From NCBI GenBank assembly GCA_030595765.1, contig JAUVCJ010000128.1:1-6839 (forward strand): a stretch of DNA of 6,839 nucleotides. The letters are read 5' to 3'. This stretch comes from Thermoplasmatota archaeon. GTDB taxonomy: Archaea > Thermoplasmatota > Thermoplasmata > GCA-020350865 > JAUVCJ01. The notes under the pieces were generated by a model. It worked only from the letters and a program-made list of their open reading frames with translations, did not search any database and was not told where the DNA came from. The stretch's first letter is position 1. Each line of letters begins with the position of its first letter. The position numbers and the translations under genes are program-made. This document shows, in pieces, positions 5,832-6,839 of the stretch.

Positions 5832-6664
5832 AGGCGTTTTGCCCTGATGGCAACATCCCAGGAATAATTGTATGTGATCTTATCAAGAACGGAATCAAGC
5901 AGTATGCTCAATCCCATGAGCATTGGCCGTCTATCAAAATGCTCAGAACCGTATATGAAGTCACATCTACGCAACTCCAATGGTTTAAAACCGTTCTCTT
6001 TAAGCATCTGGACCCACACTTCAACCCCTCTTTCACCGATGTGATGGACGTAGTCATGGGGTTCATCTCCAGTTGCCTCAACTACCCCTTTCTCCCCTGT
6101 CCATTTGCTCCACTTTTTTCTAAATCCTGGAGGGACAAGACCACCCATTTTATTATCTGGGTTTGGTGTGGTCATAATAAGACAGCCACCAGGTTTAAGG
6201 ATGGTGTGGAAGTCCTTGAGTGTCTTTTTAGGCTTGTAAAGATGTTCCATAACCTCGGAGCAAAGGATAATGTCAAAGCTTGAAGGGTCGAACTCCAGGT
6301 ATTCTGCGTTCCCAGCATGAAAAGTGCAGTTTGGGAACTCCCAATCAACAGCCCGCTGATTTGCCACTACTATCTTATTTGGGTCAATATCCACCCCAAC
6401 AAAGGTAGGTGTGTATTTTTTAAAACGTGTTGCAAAAACAAAGATGTCAAAACCGCATTCACAGCCTAGGTCCATTATGCGCAGATTCTTCCCTCTCTTT
6501 TTCAGCTCCTTCTCAAGCATCAGTTCGACATTGAGCTTCATCTTGTTCCAGGTACGCAGGACCGACCATGGTATGATCCGAGGTATTCTGTCTCCTCGCA
6601 GTATTCCCTCGTACCCCTGAAGAAGAATGGGAGTATCAGTTTCCTCAGCCATTGAAGCTGGCAT
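5825..6664 (-). CDS. Class I SAM-dependent methyltransferase (first of pair)
   Basis: The 279-aa protein has the Rossmann-fold methyltransferase motifs: motif I IMDLGCECGFD at 63-73, VGVDIDPNK at 89-97, CSEVMEHL at 135-142 and LKPGGCLIMTTPN at 156-168. Motif I is unusual because the middle glycine of the common GxGxG is glutamate (GCECG). After the fold a basic, aromatic insert (FRKKWSKW, near 181-188) and EPHDYVHHIGERGVEVW (201-217) resemble family members whose post-fold HxxxYT-like region contacts the substrate. It shares little beyond the fold motifs with its downstream neighbour, so the two are not a recent duplication. No ribosome binding site precedes the ATG at 6664 or the in-frame ATG at 6652. 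The TATA-like box at 6677-6684 is about 28 nt from 6652 but only 16 nt from 6664, so a leaderless start at 6652 (MAEETDTP) is a real alternative. Substrate unknown. Confidence 0.85.
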   Translation of the reverse strand: MPASMAEETDTPILLQGYEGILRGDRIPRIIPWSVLRTWNKMKLNVELMLEKELKKRGKNLRIMDLGCECGFDIFVFATRFKKYTPTFVGVDIDPNKIVVANQRAVDWEFPNCTFHAGNAEYLEFDPSSFDIILCSEVMEHLYKPKKTLKDFHTILKPGGCLIMTTPNPDNKMGGLVPPGFRKKWSKWTGEKGVVEATGDEPHDYVHHIGERGVEVWVQMLKENGFKPLELRRCDFIYGSEHFDRRPMLMGLSILLDSVLDKITYNYSWDVAIRAKRLR

Positions 6665-6676
6665 ATCGGATGGGTG

Positions 6677-6684
6677 TATTTATT
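6677..6684 (-). promoter_or_regulatory. TATA-like box (AATAAATA) of the methyltransferase pair
   Basis: AATAAATA on the minus strand is preceded by the purine-rich AAGGA, a possible BRE. Its centre is about 28 nt from the ATG at 6652, the distance expected for a leaderless archaeal transcript. A weaker AAATAAG about 12 bp further upstream is about 29 nt from the ATG at 6664, so the start cannot be settled from sequence alone. Confidence 0.5.
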
Positions 6685-6701
6685 CCTTCTTATTTGGGAT
6701 C

Positions 6702-6816
6702 TAGACAAACGGTCTCATTGAGTTTAGACTCACGGTCTCAGTGAATTTAGACAAACTGCCTCATTGAGTGTAGTCAAACTGTCTTATTGAGTTTAGGCTA
6801 ACTGTCTCAGTGATTT
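6702..6816. repeat. Five tandem 23-bp repeats upstream of the methyltransferase promoter
   Basis: Units begin at 6702, 6725, 6748, 6771 and 6794 with an exact 23-bp period. Against the majority sequence they carry 1, 5, 2, 2 and 4 differences. Each unit holds an AGAC-N5-GTCT dyad (perfect in units 1 and 2) overlapping a CTCA-T-TGAG dyad (perfect in units 1 and 3). There are no spacers, so this is not a CRISPR array. The array ends about 18 bp upstream of the TATA-like box, seen in the direction of transcription, so arrayed binding sites for a regulator are possible; a neutral minisatellite is the alternative. The next 23 bases (6817-6839) no longer match. Confidence 0.85.
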
Positions 6817-6839
6817 CTGTATTCATTTGGAGCTCTAGC

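Noticed and set aside
5939..6283. Plus-strand open frame of 114 codons
   Set aside because: It is fully antisense to the motif-bearing part of the first methyltransferase and has no ribosome binding site or recognisable motif.
6702..6816. CRISPR array
   Set aside because: The units abut directly with no spacers, and the 23-bp period is the whole unit.

Overview
The window looks archaeal. Its TATA-like boxes lie at archaeal distances from gene starts, the Shine-Dalgarno matches sit beside TTG/GTG starts, and the surface proteins are of archaeal type (a gingipain-like C25 peptidase, and a thrombospondin-3/Ig-like protein with a membrane tail). A Thermoplasmatota-like euryarchaeote would fit, but no rRNA, tRNA or marker gene confirms this. 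All supported genes lie on the minus strand, so they read from the right edge to the left.

Right edge to left: (1) 6702-6816 holds five tandem 23-bp units just upstream of a gene pair. (2) 5825-6664 and 5016-5819 encode two different class I SAM-dependent methyltransferases with overlapping ends. The second has a perfect GAGGTGA ribosome binding site placed for a TTG start. (3) 3169-5010 is a 613-codon frame with a remnant-like N-terminus, two calcium-binding (TSP3-like) loops, an Ig-like domain, amphipathic helices and six predicted membrane segments. It has no visible signal peptide. (4) 2680-3141 is a small two-TM protein with a bacterial-PH/YcxB-like tail. It starts 27 nt after the previous stop and has a consensus AGGAGG. 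(5) 2351-2679 is a 329-bp gap holding a decayed second copy of a roughly 107-bp segment found near the 5' end of gene 3, followed by the promoter of the last gene. (6) 1-2350 is the 5' 783 codons of a secreted C25 peptidase. It starts at TTG and runs off the left edge with both catalytic residues present.

The least expected part is 2500-4900. The first ~370 codons of gene 3 have the moderate GC of the flanking genes. Its membrane half and the small downstream gene are strongly AT-rich. The block is bracketed by two direct copies of a segment that has evolved as minus-frame protein. This looks like a mosaic, cassette-type surface-protein locus with a remnant 5' module left downstream. The mechanism is inference; the repeat and the composition break are visible directly.

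Functionally the window suggests cell-surface biology: a large exported peptidase, a membrane-anchored surface-type protein with a small membrane partner, and two methyltransferases that may modify glycans, lipids or another small substrate. Nothing in the sequence fixes the methyltransferase substrates.
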